The notes beneath the pieces are model-generated. The model was not told the origin of the DNA, searched no databases, and was given only the letters and a program-made list of their open reading frames with translations. Both the position numbers and the translations under genes were made by a program. Below, one piece after another: positions 29,861-40,632 of a stretch of 64,000 nucleotides of DNA (positions are counted from its first letter, which is position 1; each line of letters starts with the position of its first letter). The stretch is from Arbacia lixula (taxonomy: Eukaryota > Echinodermata > Echinoidea > Arbacioida > Arbaciidae): positions 15,824,212-15,888,211 of the forward strand of contig OZ022587.1 in assembly GCA_963669155.1 (NCBI GenBank), written 5' to 3'.

Positions 29861-30343
29861 TATTCAGAGTGGGCGAGATTGATACCATACTCCAACTATT
29901 CAGGGACTCTGAAGTCCAGTCTGTTTCTTGGAAGAGGTGGGAGCTGGTTGTTGAGGAAGTCAAGACCAAAAATATCACTAAAACTGAAGAAATAGGGCCT
30001 TGTTGTCAAGACAGGAACAGAAGAGGAGCTCATTACCGAGCTCAAAGAGGAGCTGAGGCCCTTCTTTGAACATCTTTTCAACAAGGATTTTCAGGCACAT
30101 CAACTAAGCCAACTACGACAAAATCTTCCACAGAGCTCTGCATTGTCCATCCTGGACTTCGCAGAGAATTATGTCTGCCGATATCAAGACGAGGTGCAGG
30201 CTGCGTATTGGACACAGCAGTCAGCAACAATATATCCCTTTGTTACATATTACCGTTGCCCGGGCAACCGTATCACCAGAGAGAGCATTGTTGTTGTGTC
30301 GGGCGACCTGACGCACGACCATCAATCTGTTACAATTGGAAAA
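29861..30343 (+). pseudogene. 'DFAENY' element protein, frameshifted fragment
   Basis: Begins after an acceptor-like AATGAACAG with VGEIDTILQLFRDSEVQS. The frame changes between about 29975 and 30015. The second frame holds ELKEELRPFFEHLFNKDFQA and then LDFAENYVCRYQDEVQAAYW, followed by YPFVTYYRCPGN. I recall this DFAENY...QDEVQ pattern from uncharacterised proteins common in fish, cnidarian and echinoderm genomes and linked to mobile elements; exact family not known to me. The end dissolves into a tandem repeat. Confidence 0.5.
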
Positions 30344-30832
30344 TGAACAACACAAATGAAAAGTTCAGAGGTTGATTTAAAATACTTTCAGCCTTCCAGT
30401 AATACCGCAGAATACACTGTGTAACAAAGATACCGGTTTCTCTGTTACATTGGGAGTTTTCAAAAAAAGTGATGATGGGAACATTTTGGTGATTGTGAAA
30501 ATGATGTTAAATGTTGCAGTATTGGTGATGTAGATGAAATCTGTTACTATTGGAAAATGAACAACACAAAATAAAAGTTCAGAGGTTGGTTTAAAATACA
30601 ATCACTCCAACATTAATACTGCAGAATGCGTATAGGAACAAAGATCCTGGTTTCTCCGTTACGTTGGGAGTTTTCAAAAAAAGTGATGATGGGAACATTT
30701 TGGTGATAGTGAAAATGATGTTAAATGTTGCAGTATTGGTGATGTGGATGAAATCTGTTACTATTGGAAATTGAACAACACAAATTAAAAGTTCAGAGGT
30801 TGATTTAAAATACTTTCAGCCCTCCAGTGATA
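30325..30832. repeat. Tandem repeat, about 210-bp unit, 2.4 copies
   Basis: Units starting 'atctgttac(a/t)attggaaaatgaa' at about 30327, 30538 and 30748 share 'gttttcaaaaaaagtgatga' and 'atgttgcagtattggtgatg'. Differences are few. The array begins inside the end of the DFAENY frame. Confidence 0.9.
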
Positions 30833-30833
30833 T

Positions 30834-31144
30834 TGTGTTTGTAAATCAGTACTTTACAATGTATGTATATGAACCAGATGTTCATAGCTGTTCCCATCAA
30901 CTCCTATTCTCACGTCCAAGGATTATCCGCTACTTCCCCCATCCATGGACTTTGTTTACTTTACCCCTGCACCTTCTCTCTCTGTCTCCCCCTAGCTTTC
31001 TCACCCCAGACTGTTACACAAGCCATGACCATGCATTGACGTACAATACTGTGTATATATGTGTGATATACATGAATAAAGGCAGTTGCCACCCAGACAC
31101 CATACAAGCACGTCGAGCAGTTTCCTTCTCCTCCCAACAAAACA
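30834..31144 (+). mobile_element. LTR of a mag/SURL-like retrotransposon
   Basis: About 311 bp starting TGTGTTTGTAAATC and ending CAACAAAACA. It contains a poly(A) signal AATAAAG at about 31075 and a CT-rich/TATATA promoter-like part. It is followed six bases later by a primer-binding site. No second LTR or internal genes were found, so this is a truncated element. Boundaries are approximate. Confidence 0.65.
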
Positions 31145-31150
31145 TAAAAA

Positions 31151-31164
31151 TGGCGACGAGGATG
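31151..31164 (+). other. tRNA-Ser(GCT)-type primer-binding site
   Basis: TGGCGACGAGGATG is complementary to the 3' end (including CCA) of animal tRNA-Ser-GCT as I remember it. Its position six bases after an LTR end is canonical. mag-lineage Ty3/gypsy elements use a serine tRNA primer. Confidence 0.7.
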
Positions 31165-31597
31165 ACAGCATAAACCAAATGCATCCAAATTTGATAGCAA
31201 TCGGACATAATATAGCTGAGATCTCGCCATGATGTACCCCGCCCCCCTTTAGCACTTTTAGAGTTAAGAGAAAAGTTATGTTGGCTTTTTTAAGTCAAAA
31301 TTTCAGACATGGATCTATGATTCACATTATATTCAATGTACGTTCAATTGAAGGAAATACAAATCTTAATTTCTTTCATTAAAAGCGTGTATGTATGCTA
31401 TTGTAAGACGTTCCATGAGATTTTAATCAAATAGACTGCATTCTCTCTATTTTCTATTTGTCTTACAGGATGCTTCTTTCATCGTCTTAACAAGCAACCG
31501 CTGTCTGCAGAGGAGAAGAAGAAAGAACTTAGCAAACTAAACACGTACATAAGTGAAAAGATAATGGACTTAAGGAGAAAGTAAATGATCCCAGAAG

Positions 31598-31757
31598 GGC
31601 ATATACTGTACTGGCGAGACATAAAAGCCTTCAAAAGGTGACCATGAGCATTCGTTTGGCCAATGGTCTTAAATTCATGTACTGTCCATTTTAGAAACTT
31701 GCTGAAAGTTATTTGCCCTCATATGATCCATATTTGGAGTAATTAGTAATTAAATCT
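31598..31757. repeat. Half copy of the 'GTACTGTACTGG' palindromic MITE
   Basis: Left arm only of the 12403-12776 family (atatactgtactgg ... ttatttgccctcatatgatcc). It is cut by a segment (31752-31900) that duplicates 28616-28760 next to the Myb-like exon. Confidence 0.75.
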
Positions 31758-32315
31758 CTACAATAGATGAAAGAGCTGAGCCAATACCACACGGTCAGAG
31801 CATTGCTCCTGAAAGAAGCACGCAAACACGGCGAGTAATCCTGGATCCGCGAAATATAATCTTTGCTTCTGGAGGAGCTATCATAGGACTGACATTTGAA
31901 AATTTCATGTAGGACATAAGATCCCGAAAATAAATTGTAAACATAATATTGTAAAATAAATCTCACACAGGAGATATCATGGGATCAACGTTTCACGGTC
32001 AACCGTTGATCGCAGATTTCTCCAAAATAGTTTAGGAGCACGATGATTGACCTGGGAAGGCGGACCTGGATTTTCTTCTGTTGATAGTGATCATTCAAAT
32101 AAGGAAGTGTATATCGCCACCGTCACGGTGTTCCCATACTTTTTTTGGGGAGTCGATAAACACCGTCACGGTATTCCCAAGCTGGCTATCTGTGTCGGGA
32201 CACAAGTAGTATTAGCCTATCAGAAAGTTCCTACTATCGGTCGTGGTTCATGCGCCTGGTCAAGTGAGCGCGCGCTTCGCGACGTCTGCGGCTCGAGGAG
32301 GCGGCGAGCTGCAAA

Positions 32316-32353
32316 ATGGCTACAAAATGTCTGGAGAAGAGCCATTCTGAACC
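32316..32353 (+). CDS. Putative first exon of the ZSWIM3-like gene
   Basis: ATG at 32316 begins MATKCLEKSHSEP and runs to a good donor GTAAGT in phase 2. Upstream sequence (32250-32315) is GC- and CpG-rich, promoter-like. Exon 38865-39110 requires exactly a phase-2 donor, so the two can be joined. The join spans 6.5 kb including a transposon and is inferred from phase only. Confidence 0.4.
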
Positions 32354-32578
32354 GTAAGTATGCAATTATCTTTTGCTTTGCTCTCCAAACTATCTCCTTA
32401 CGCCATAAAATGCGGTTGACACATTTCATGTATCCACTATCGGCATGCAAGTGCTTCATGTTGTAGTGTGCACGTGTGACTGAGAATGAGATCTGCAATG
32501 TGATGACTGACGTGGTATCCGCATGCAGTGCAGTAGCCGGGTTTCAACGACCAGTACGGGCTGCCTTGCGTGGTAAAA

Positions 32579-32616
32579 ATGGCCTCAAAATGTCTGGGAA
32601 AGAGCCAATCTGAACC
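32579..32616 (+). pseudogene. Decayed copy of the putative first exon
   Basis: Encodes MASKCLGKSQSEP in the same arrangement, but the donor reads ATAAGT instead of GTAAGT. It looks like a tandem duplicate of 32316-32353 that lost splicing. Confidence 0.45.
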
Positions 32617-32906
32617 ATAAGTAGGTATATGCAAGGAAGTGTCACATTGTTTGTTATTGGTGAACTATGCAGGAATGAATCAATAAAAAAAAAGAAAAAA
32701 AAAGTGCGTATCAGCACCGGCCATCACAGTGCCTAAGCTTCATTTGTTTTGTGTCGGGGACACCATGAGTAATAATATGTTACTTGATGATAGTACAAAT
32801 CAGAAAGATTGCACCGTCACACCAGCCATGCAATCAGAAATATAGTAGTACAGTCGGCAATCCCATATTATAAGGGATCAGGGTATCCCACTAATTTTAT
32901 GAATTT

Positions 32907-32992
32907 TAACCCGAAACCTAACCCTGACCCTAACCCTAACCCTAAACCTAATTCTAAACCTAACACTGACCCTAACCCTAACCCTAGACAAA
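32907..32992. repeat. Degenerate interstitial telomere-like repeat
   Basis: About 14 hexamers of CCTAAC/CCTAAA/CCTGAC type, the complement of TTAGGG, which is the metazoan telomere unit. Several units carry point changes, so it is an old or divergent interstitial array. Confidence 0.85.
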
Positions 32993-33506
32993 ATTTTCGC
33001 TGCTTAATTCGTCCAAAAAAGTGATTTCTAGGTCACTTTCTGCCAACGACAATCAGTATTGCAGTGTTCCCATTTGCGTGCATTATACATGTGCGATACT
33101 GCCTGGTCCCCTATTGTACAGGATTGCCGTACAGTCTGTCCTATGCTATGGTCCTGTACTGTGAGCACAGCTAGGCCAGAAGCCAGAAAGGGTCTGAAAA
33201 TATCACTTTTGCACTGTAAGTATGCATTATCGTCTGCTCTATGACTATGTTATCTCTACACCTCCAACCTAGCTTAAGTTAAGCCTCTCATAAAAACGCA
33301 AAAGGAGCGGAATAGTAATAGTAGACAATTTGATGAATGGATCAAGGGCTTGTCATGGTCGATTGTTCATGGTTGCTTCATGGACCCTATACGGTTGCAT
33401 GTATTACGGTGTGCATTGTACATGCACCTCGCGTACGCATGAGTGCATGGATGGCAGTCGGTTCTTTTGACTTTAAACTTTAAGTGTTACTACATTAGAA
33501 AAATAA

Positions 33507-34040
33507 GTTCCCACTAATGATTTGTCAAATTATCCACCAAAGACAAATTTCACATTGTTTGTCACAATACAGTCTCATTTTGACGAAAACTTGAAAAAAC
33601 GCACACCTCCAATGACGTCAGAAAAGTAAATTGGCAACGGCGCGAATAAAATATTTTATTCACGCCGTTCAAATAATACGATACCAATGGGAACCCCAAA
33701 GCTTGTCTGAGGTTTGTTCGAGTAGCAACAACTAAAAGATTCAAAGTGCATTCCATCCATTGAATCTAAATGACAAGATACAGGTGAATGCAATAACGCG
33801 TTACTAGGCCTACGCAGTTAGGGGGAAAGTTGTGAATACATTACGAAAATGGTCAATTGTTGACTTCTGTACAATCTAAGTTTAACAGCGGAGTCTTTTA
33901 TGGCATTTGACTCCTCTGACGTGACTTGAAGGTGTGCGTTTTTTCAAATTTTCATCAAAATGAGACTTTATTGCGGGAAACCAATGTGAAAATTTGTTTT
34001 CAGTGGATAATTTTACAAAGATTAGTGGGAACTTATTTTC
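33507..34040. repeat. Large palindromic MITE, copy 2
   Basis: Same family as 13235-13770: outer arms ttcccactaat and attagtgggaa, inner arms tcattttgacgaaaacttg and aattttcatcaaaatgaga, centre ggaaccccaaagcttgtc. Roughly 85% similar by eye. Confidence 0.85.
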
Positions 34041-34379
34041 TTATTTTAGTTACCCTTTAAGGGGGTGGGGGTGGGGGAGGGAGTAACTAGATGTTTGGTG
34101 TGTAAAGCAGATGAAAATGCATGGGATGTCAAGTCTCATGGGTCACTAATATATACCCCACAATGTCCAGGTAGAACAGCACTACAGTCTACAGATTACA
34201 CATTGCTTGAAAAAGTAGGCCTACATAAAAAGGCCACTGTTAGCTACATAAAAGTATTGGTCTTTACAACAGATCCATGAACTAGGCTACTTGCTGATCA
34301 ATGTGTACTGTAGATCATCAATCAACGTGTCTAGTGGAACGTACACGGGGGCATACTAGTAAAAGATCTCCCGACCTGC

Positions 34380-34570
34380 ACTCGGATCCTGACCAATCAA
34401 ATCTTGGTGCGTGCGCAAGACTAAAGTGCTGGGGAAGAAGAGCGTAAAATCCCACCCCCACGGTGTCTGCATTGCAAGAATCATCCATGGGAGCCCGTGA
34501 TGGTGACGGAGATGCACAAAATGAATGCTTAGGGAGACTGTGACCGTGCCAATATCAACAGTATATGTGT
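34380..34570. repeat. Repeat related to 43829-44055
   Basis: Shares 'gatcctgaccaatcaaatct', 'gtgatggtgac' and 'gaccgtgccaatatcaacag' in the same order as the block at 43.8-44.1 kb, with diverged sequence between. A third fragment with CACCGTCACGGT is at 32120-32185. Noncoding. Confidence 0.6.
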
Positions 34571-35656
34571 GACAGGTTGCTCCTAACATGTAGTTGCACC
34601 ACTTTTAAATACTCTCTTTATAGTAATCATGCTACACTATATTCCACACACTCTGAGCTGTTTTGAGCTGACTACAATTAACAAGTCCATTAATCCCTCC
34701 CCACTTCCACCCCAAAATGTCACACACTGATTTCATTATCCATATACTGAATCCACCTTTGAGTACTGTATAAGCTGTTATTTTCGCGAGGGTTTTATTT
34801 TCGCGAATTTCGCGAATGAACGAGCAAACGCGAATTTAACAACGCACGAAAATATTCTCATATCAACTTGCAACATTACGAGATTATACTAAGTACTAAC
34901 ACGCATGGCGAACAAATGCAGCAGCATACAGCGCATGCCTCACACACATGTACTACTAGTAGTACGTACTGACTACTAAGCATGAGCACGACCCGGCCGC
35001 CCAGGCCAGCCAGGCCTTGCTTAGAATTGGCCCCATTCCAATTCCCGCGATGTGTAGATTCCACTTTCAGCTAGGGAAAATTAGTATGTCTAGTCTAGGA
35101 TACTTCCCCTTCACGCCGTTTACAGTACTCACGCTTTTCCCCAATCCCGTTGCACATGAAAATGATCACCCCTCTCTTTTTATCGAACTGGTCCATATCG
35201 AAAGACATACTAGTACTGTAGTACAGTAGGTGTGTGTGTGTGTGTCAATGACAGCGCGTGTACTAGTACAGTAATCCCTAGCCCTGCTTACATTTTTGTG
35301 GTGTGTGTATGTGAGTGGGCTGACTGTACGCGCGAGAGAAAATTGATGACGTACATGTAGATTCATTCATGAAAGTTAATGACTGGATCAGCGTGGCAAA
35401 TTTATGTGTCGTCATATCAAATTTGCATACTACTACTACTAGTAGTACTGTACTACTCCGTGTTGTTGCGCGTGTACGTGGAGAGACAGAGAGAGAGAAA
35501 GAGAGACAGACAGACAGAAGGGGAGAGTGAGTGAGTGTACATGAATTCTATTGTACTAGTACATGTATATTTTATATTTAAAATTGCATTCATTGAATTT
35601 CAAGTGTGACTGTGAACTGTGAATTCTTTTTGGATCTTATTTTGGAAGTAATAAAT

Positions 35657-37145
35657 ATGCTTCGCTACTTCAAGCCTATCAACGACCGACCACCGAATCT
35701 TCCAAAACCAAATGATGCCTCGCATGGACTCCAGCCAGCAGCTGTTAGATCAGCTAATGAGAAAGTTGAAGAGGTTCTCAACAGTTCAACATCATCATCT
35801 ACCAATCCAAAGAAAAGACGCGGGCCCTATGGGGTTTACAGTGGTGAGTTACGAGCTAAGATTGGCTTATATGCCGCCGACAATGGTGTTGCAGCTGCGA
35901 GGCGTAAGTTTTCGAGAGAGATGGAAAAGCCAATAAATGAAAGTACTGTCTGCGGTATGAAGGATGGTTATCTGAAAATCATCAGGGCTGGTGGTGATCC
36001 TAATGCTCTCCCAAAGGGAACGAGAGGACGTCCGCTTCTTCTTGGGGAGGAATGTGACAATAAAGTGAAGAACTTTGTCAAAGCTGTGAGAAGAAGTGGT
36101 GGGAGTGTCAGCACGAAATTGGTGTTGGCAGGTGCCTCTAAATTGCTTCAGTCAGCCAAGCCACCCATCCTCGCCGAGCATGGTGGCTCCATCACAATTG
36201 ATAAGGCATGGGCACGATCTCTTCTTAACAGGATGGGGTATACCAAAAGAAAGGGAACGAAGGGTGTGAAGACGCGACCAGGTGATTACGATGAAATCGC
36301 AGGGAGGTTCCACAGACGAATTGGTAGGAGAGTTCGCAAGTTTGACATCCCCGACGATCTTATCATCAACTGGGATCAGACAGGAGTTGATGTGGTCCCT
36401 GCAACGAAATGGACTATGCACCCTAAAGGAGAGCGGCAGGTCCCTATCAAGGGCAGTGATGATAAGAGGCAGTTCACATCACTACTGGCTTGCACTGTGA
36501 GCGGAGAGTTCCTGCCACCCCAGGTGCTATACCAGGGAAAGACTGAAAAATGTCATCCCCAAGTTGAATTCCCACCTGAATGGGATGTGTGGCATAGTGA
36601 AAGCCATTGGAGCAACAGCAGCACCATGATGCGCTACCTGGACAAAGTGATCGTCCCTTATGTCCAACAGGTCAGGGAGAAGCTGGGCCGTCCCGATATG
36701 AGGCCATTGTTGATCTTCGATGTCTTCAGGGCACACCGCACACCGGAATTTCTGGCGAAGCTCAAAGATCTCAATTTCCTCTATGTCTTCGTGCCAGCTG
36801 CCTGCACCGACACATTGCAACCTCTGGATGCCACTGTAAACAATGTTTACAAGAAGGAGCTACAATCCCAGTTCTCCAACTGGTATGCAAAGATGGTTGC
36901 TGACGGGATCGAAAGAGGAGAGAGCGTGAACGACATCGTCCAGGGTCGACCTCAGGACATCCGTCATCAAGCCTGTCCATGCCCGATGGATGATACGCGT
37001 CCACGACAATGTGCGACTGGATCGAGATCTCATCGTTAAGGGATTTCAAGAAACTGGAATCTTGAAAGCAGTCGCCGATGCTCGCCGAGAACCAGTAGCC
37101 AGCTATGACGACAGCGACGCCGAGGATGGAGATTGGGAAGAATGA
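35657..37145 (+). pseudogene. pogo/Tigger-family transposase, one frameshift
   Basis: DDE-superfamily transposase. I start it at MLRYFKPINDRP (35657); an upstream in-frame ATG at 35606 gives 17 more residues without family support. The N-terminus has an HTH-like region (ELRAKIGLYAADNGVAAARR, then NESTVCGMKDGYLK). The catalytic triad is visible as NWDQT, FDVFRAH and LQPLD, spaced DD35D, typical of the pogo group. Near 36943-36956 one extra base breaks the frame; the following 60 or so codons, ending in an acidic DAEDGDWEE tail and TGA at 37143, lie in the next frame. Everything upstream is open, so inactivation is recent, or this is a sequencing error. Confidence 0.9.
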
Positions 37146-38394
37146 TTTCCATTGAACTGCCTCTACTAATTTGCATTTCATATTTCATTTCATGTACTAG
37201 TATTCTTTTACAGTTTTTAATGCCGATCAGGCTCCTCTTCATGAAGAAATAAATAGATACTTAGTAAACAAATGAATGAATAAATAAATAGATAAAGGTC
37301 TTTTAGTAAATGAATGAATAAAACAATATTTTTTTTTGGACGATAAAACATTAATACTAACAATGACATCATGATACTGTGTATGCAAATGTTTATCTCA
37401 ATTCAGGCTACATAGATTGATGAATATTTTTACCGCTGACACGCACCAATAACAACAAAGGGTTCACTAGCTTTTTGATATTTTCATAGCATTTTACAAT
37501 TCTATATTTGTTGTGATTATGTTTTTTATTAGCTTCACTGAGCAGCTTGTTTTCTTTTTCCTTAAGCCAAAACAAACATTAAAACATTGCATGGATGCTT
37601 ATCTCCTTAATTGTAATAGTAATTAATTGCACCGTAGGGCCTACTTGTAAAATAATTGTACTAATACTAGTAATAGAAGCTAGAAAAATGATCTGAGTTT
37701 CACAGGATATTGTTGAAAACCATGCCAAAATATGTGTGTGAGTATACCGTAACATGTTTGGAAGTTGCACGAATTTCAAAGTGCCTCTATTGTATTAATG
37801 AGAAGCATGAGAAGAGAGAGGGAAACTTTAATACAGCTCAAGAAAAAAAAAAGTTTTTCCACATCAATCGTTTCCCCCTCCCTTTCTCTCTATTGTTTTG
37901 CAAATATTTCTTATTCAGAGCATTTGTTGAAAAGATGTGTTTTCTCAGAAGGCTGAGTAGTAAAGTTTAGCAGTAAACGCACTGCTACATGTTAAATGAA
38001 CTTAAACACGATAGCATTGTCTTTACTATTTTAACAGTGTTTTCTCCCTTTAGTTTCTCTTGTACAAATATGCGCAGCCGGCCTCGCAAGCTCCAACGAA
38101 TCAATCGACACAACGTACAACCCTTCCTCCAATCAAATTACTTAAATTCTGCCCCACCCCCTCCACGCCTTTGTACGCTGTTCATGAAGGGTAACGAGAC
38201 CATGCGGTCACAAATACGTATGTTCAAAACCGGGCAGGTCAGGGATTTCACCATCGGGGTTTCCTTTTTCGGTATCCAGGGACAACAACAACGAAGCATG
38301 GATAGGGCTTGCAAAGGCTGCGCTGCGCGTATGAGTACTAGTACTGTGTACTGTGTGTTTACTACGAGCTCGAGCTAGCGAAATCCAGGGGCGT

Positions 38395-38575
38395 GATTGT
38401 GTGTCCAGCTGGGTTAAGGTTGGGCCTGGGGCGTGCATGCAGTTTGGAGTTGTGTGCACATGTATGTTATAGATTGGGGCTCGGTGCATGTGATTGTGTG
38501 TCCAGCTGGGTTGGGCCTGGGGCGTGCATGCAGTTTGGAGTTGTGTGCACATAGATTGGGGCTCGGTGCATGTGA
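38395..38575. repeat. Tandem duplication inside the transposon, about 95-bp unit
   Basis: GTGATTGTGTGTCCAGCTGG through GCTCGGTGCATG occurs twice, the copies differing by a few small indels. It lies in the noncoding right part of the pogo element. Confidence 0.9.
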
Positions 38576-38864
38576 AAGAAATACTATACACGGCGAAAAT
38601 AAGTGAGTAATGGATTTGTTACTGTGAATGGAGCTGTATGTACAAACATCACGAGAACAAGTGAGCTGAGACTGAGCGTTTACAAACAGCATGGTCGTAT
38701 GATGTCAGGGAATTTCCCTGGATGAGTGTACGTGAACGCGAATTTAACAACACGCGAATATGTGGCAGAAGCTGCCATTCGCGAAAATATATGTACGCGA
38801 AAATAACAGCTTATACAGTATATCAATGTTTGTTTTCATTATTCTTTACTTGCTTGCTTTGCAG

Positions 38865-39110
38865 AATTCTTTTTACTGGCAGGGAATTTACCAGCTATGA
38901 CGAGTTTCAAGAGGCTGTGCATAACTACAAAAGGCAACATTTCTGCAAACTCACTATCAACAATTCCACAAGTGTTGCATCAGCAAACAAAGCGTTACGT
39001 CCTGGCTCCACACGATATCATGAGAAGTTTCGTTACAGCTACATAAAGCTCCAGTGCAAGCACTATGGTACTTTTTCCAGCCGGACAACAGGGAAGCGTC
39101 CTAAGCAGAG
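38865..39110 (+). CDS. ZSWIM3-like exon: FAR1/WRKY-GCM1-type zinc-finger start
   Basis: The exon is 246 bp, phase 2-2, acceptor CTTGCTTTGCAG, donor GTAATT. It encodes ILFTGREFTSYDEFQEAVHN, then FRYSYIKLQCKHYGTF and GKRPKQ. F.SYDEF...V..Y and the following C match the N-terminal zinc-binding domain of ZSWIM1/3 and FAR1-like, MULE-derived proteins. It begins 46 bp after the pogo element ends. Confidence 0.75.
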
Positions 39111-40121
39111 GTAATTTTTGAGCCTTTCATCATGATAAGAAATGGTATAAATTGAGTTAGGGGCTGGGGGATAAGATCTTTCCCTTTGGTAATAATGAAT
39201 GTATCTATGCATAGGGGTGTGAGGGCATAATGCCCCTCCCCCCCCCCCCCCCCCTTTCCTCAACATTTCATGTAATTCTCCCTACCGCATGTAGCTCTCT
39301 GAATCTGGATGTGTGTGGCGCTCTAATTTTTTTTAACCTTTAATTCTTGGGATATGAACTTTCGGTTCACAAACATTCTATAGACATCGTCTTGCTTGTG
39401 TCTTTTTATTCTTTCATTAGTCCATCCACAATCATTGTTTGAGGTAGGCAAAAACATTGTTGTGAGTGATTGGTGGTATATTTTTCAAGTCCTTCGTCCA
39501 TGTAACAACCCTTCCATTTTAATATGACGAGGTTTATGAGGGTTGAAATTACATATTCTGTGTGTTATTGCGTGAATTGAATATGTACCAAACTCTTACC
39601 GGAAGTATACGTCCCAAGAGCAATCGATCAGATATTAGCAACCTGCATTTACGAGAGTTGTGTGACAGCTTTCTTGAGTGTGTACCATGCGGCTCTGCTC
39701 TCCCTGCCCTGAAGAAATCTCTACAAATATCTTTGATATAAGAGAGTTAAATGTCTGCCCGGTGGTACCCTTTAAGCTGAGTGAATGTAGGCTTCAGCCT
39801 GGATTCCAGGCTGTTAGACATTTCTGCTTCCTTTGGCTCCTTCCATTTCTTCCCTTTCCCTCTCCCTATGCCAATTCCTTTAAAGCTGGAGGGTACATCT
39901 ACATTGAAAATCAACCATTACAGACTCCAAAGCTACGGGAGTCAATATTAACAGTGTTTATTAACCTTTAATGCCATTATTGCCAGAACATATTCCATCT
40001 TGAGTAAGAGGGCTCCCTGATGTATAACGATTCATTTTTGTTACAAACATTTGTATTATCCAGCATTTACAAACAATTTTTCTTCCTCCCCCCTCCCTCC
40101 TTCTTTTTACTCTTGTTTCAG
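39111..40121 (+). other. Intron between the two ZSWIM3-like exons
   Basis: GT (39111) to AG (40121). Contains a poly-C tract (39237-39254). A frame at 39678-39971 has no recognisable family and was not called. Confidence 0.6.
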
Positions 40122-40632
40122 AACTTACAGGACTGGATGCGAAGTGCTATTCACAGCAAGTGTATCAATGGCAAAGGACAGGCTTGTCATAGGGCAGGGA
40201 TGCTTTGACCACAATCACCATTTGTCGCATAGAATTTTCGTGGCGTATCCAGAAAATAGACGTCTCAATGGTGACGAGAGACAGCAGGCCAAAAACATGA
40301 TTGATTTGTCGGTACCAACCCACATTTTCCACACAAAACTTGCAGAAATGAATGGGAAACACCTGACACAGCGAGACGTCTATAACATCAGAGCATCCCG
40401 CACAAAAGATCGTAGAGAAGACCCCGTAAAACTAATGCTGAAAAGCTTTGACAAAATCATAAAAGAAGATCCAACATGTCAAATCAGCATTTTCTCAAAC
40501 GAAGGAGACATCTCCCTAGTTTTTCTCCAGACAACATCAATGGGAGTATCTCTCAGAAAGTTCCCAGAGGTTATCATGTGTGATGCAACTTACAAAGTGA
40601 ACCAAAACAGAAAACAAAACTTTGCCAGCTGA
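40122..40632 (+). CDS. ZSWIM3-like exon: HNH zinc ligands and start of MULE RNase H domain (truncated)
   Basis: Acceptor TTGTTTCAG in phase 2 joins to the previous exon. The product continues TYRTGCEVLF, LVIGQGCFDHNHHLSH (Cys and His-x-His ligands), a linker with HLTQRDVYNIRA, and FPEVIMCDATYKVNQNR, which is the beginning of the MULE RNase H-like fold with its first Asp. The frame ends at TGA 25 bases after CDATYK, where a minisatellite begins, so the catalytic domain, zinc knuckle and SWIM finger are missing. Known full-length relatives have about 500-700 residues. Broken gene or truncated element copy. Confidence 0.8.

Larger units (their letters stand above)
34766..38818 (+). mobile_element. 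pogo/Tigger-type DNA transposon, 4053 bp, TA target duplication
   Basis: Left end CTGTATAAGCTGTTATTTTC is repeated in inverted orientation at the right end, followed and preceded by further GCGAA-rich subterminal repeats (34790-34850, 38735-38800). TA flanks both ends (34764-34765 and 38819-38820). It carries a single transposase gene on the plus strand. The transposase frame is broken near its end, so the copy is probably non-autonomous now. Confidence 0.92.
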
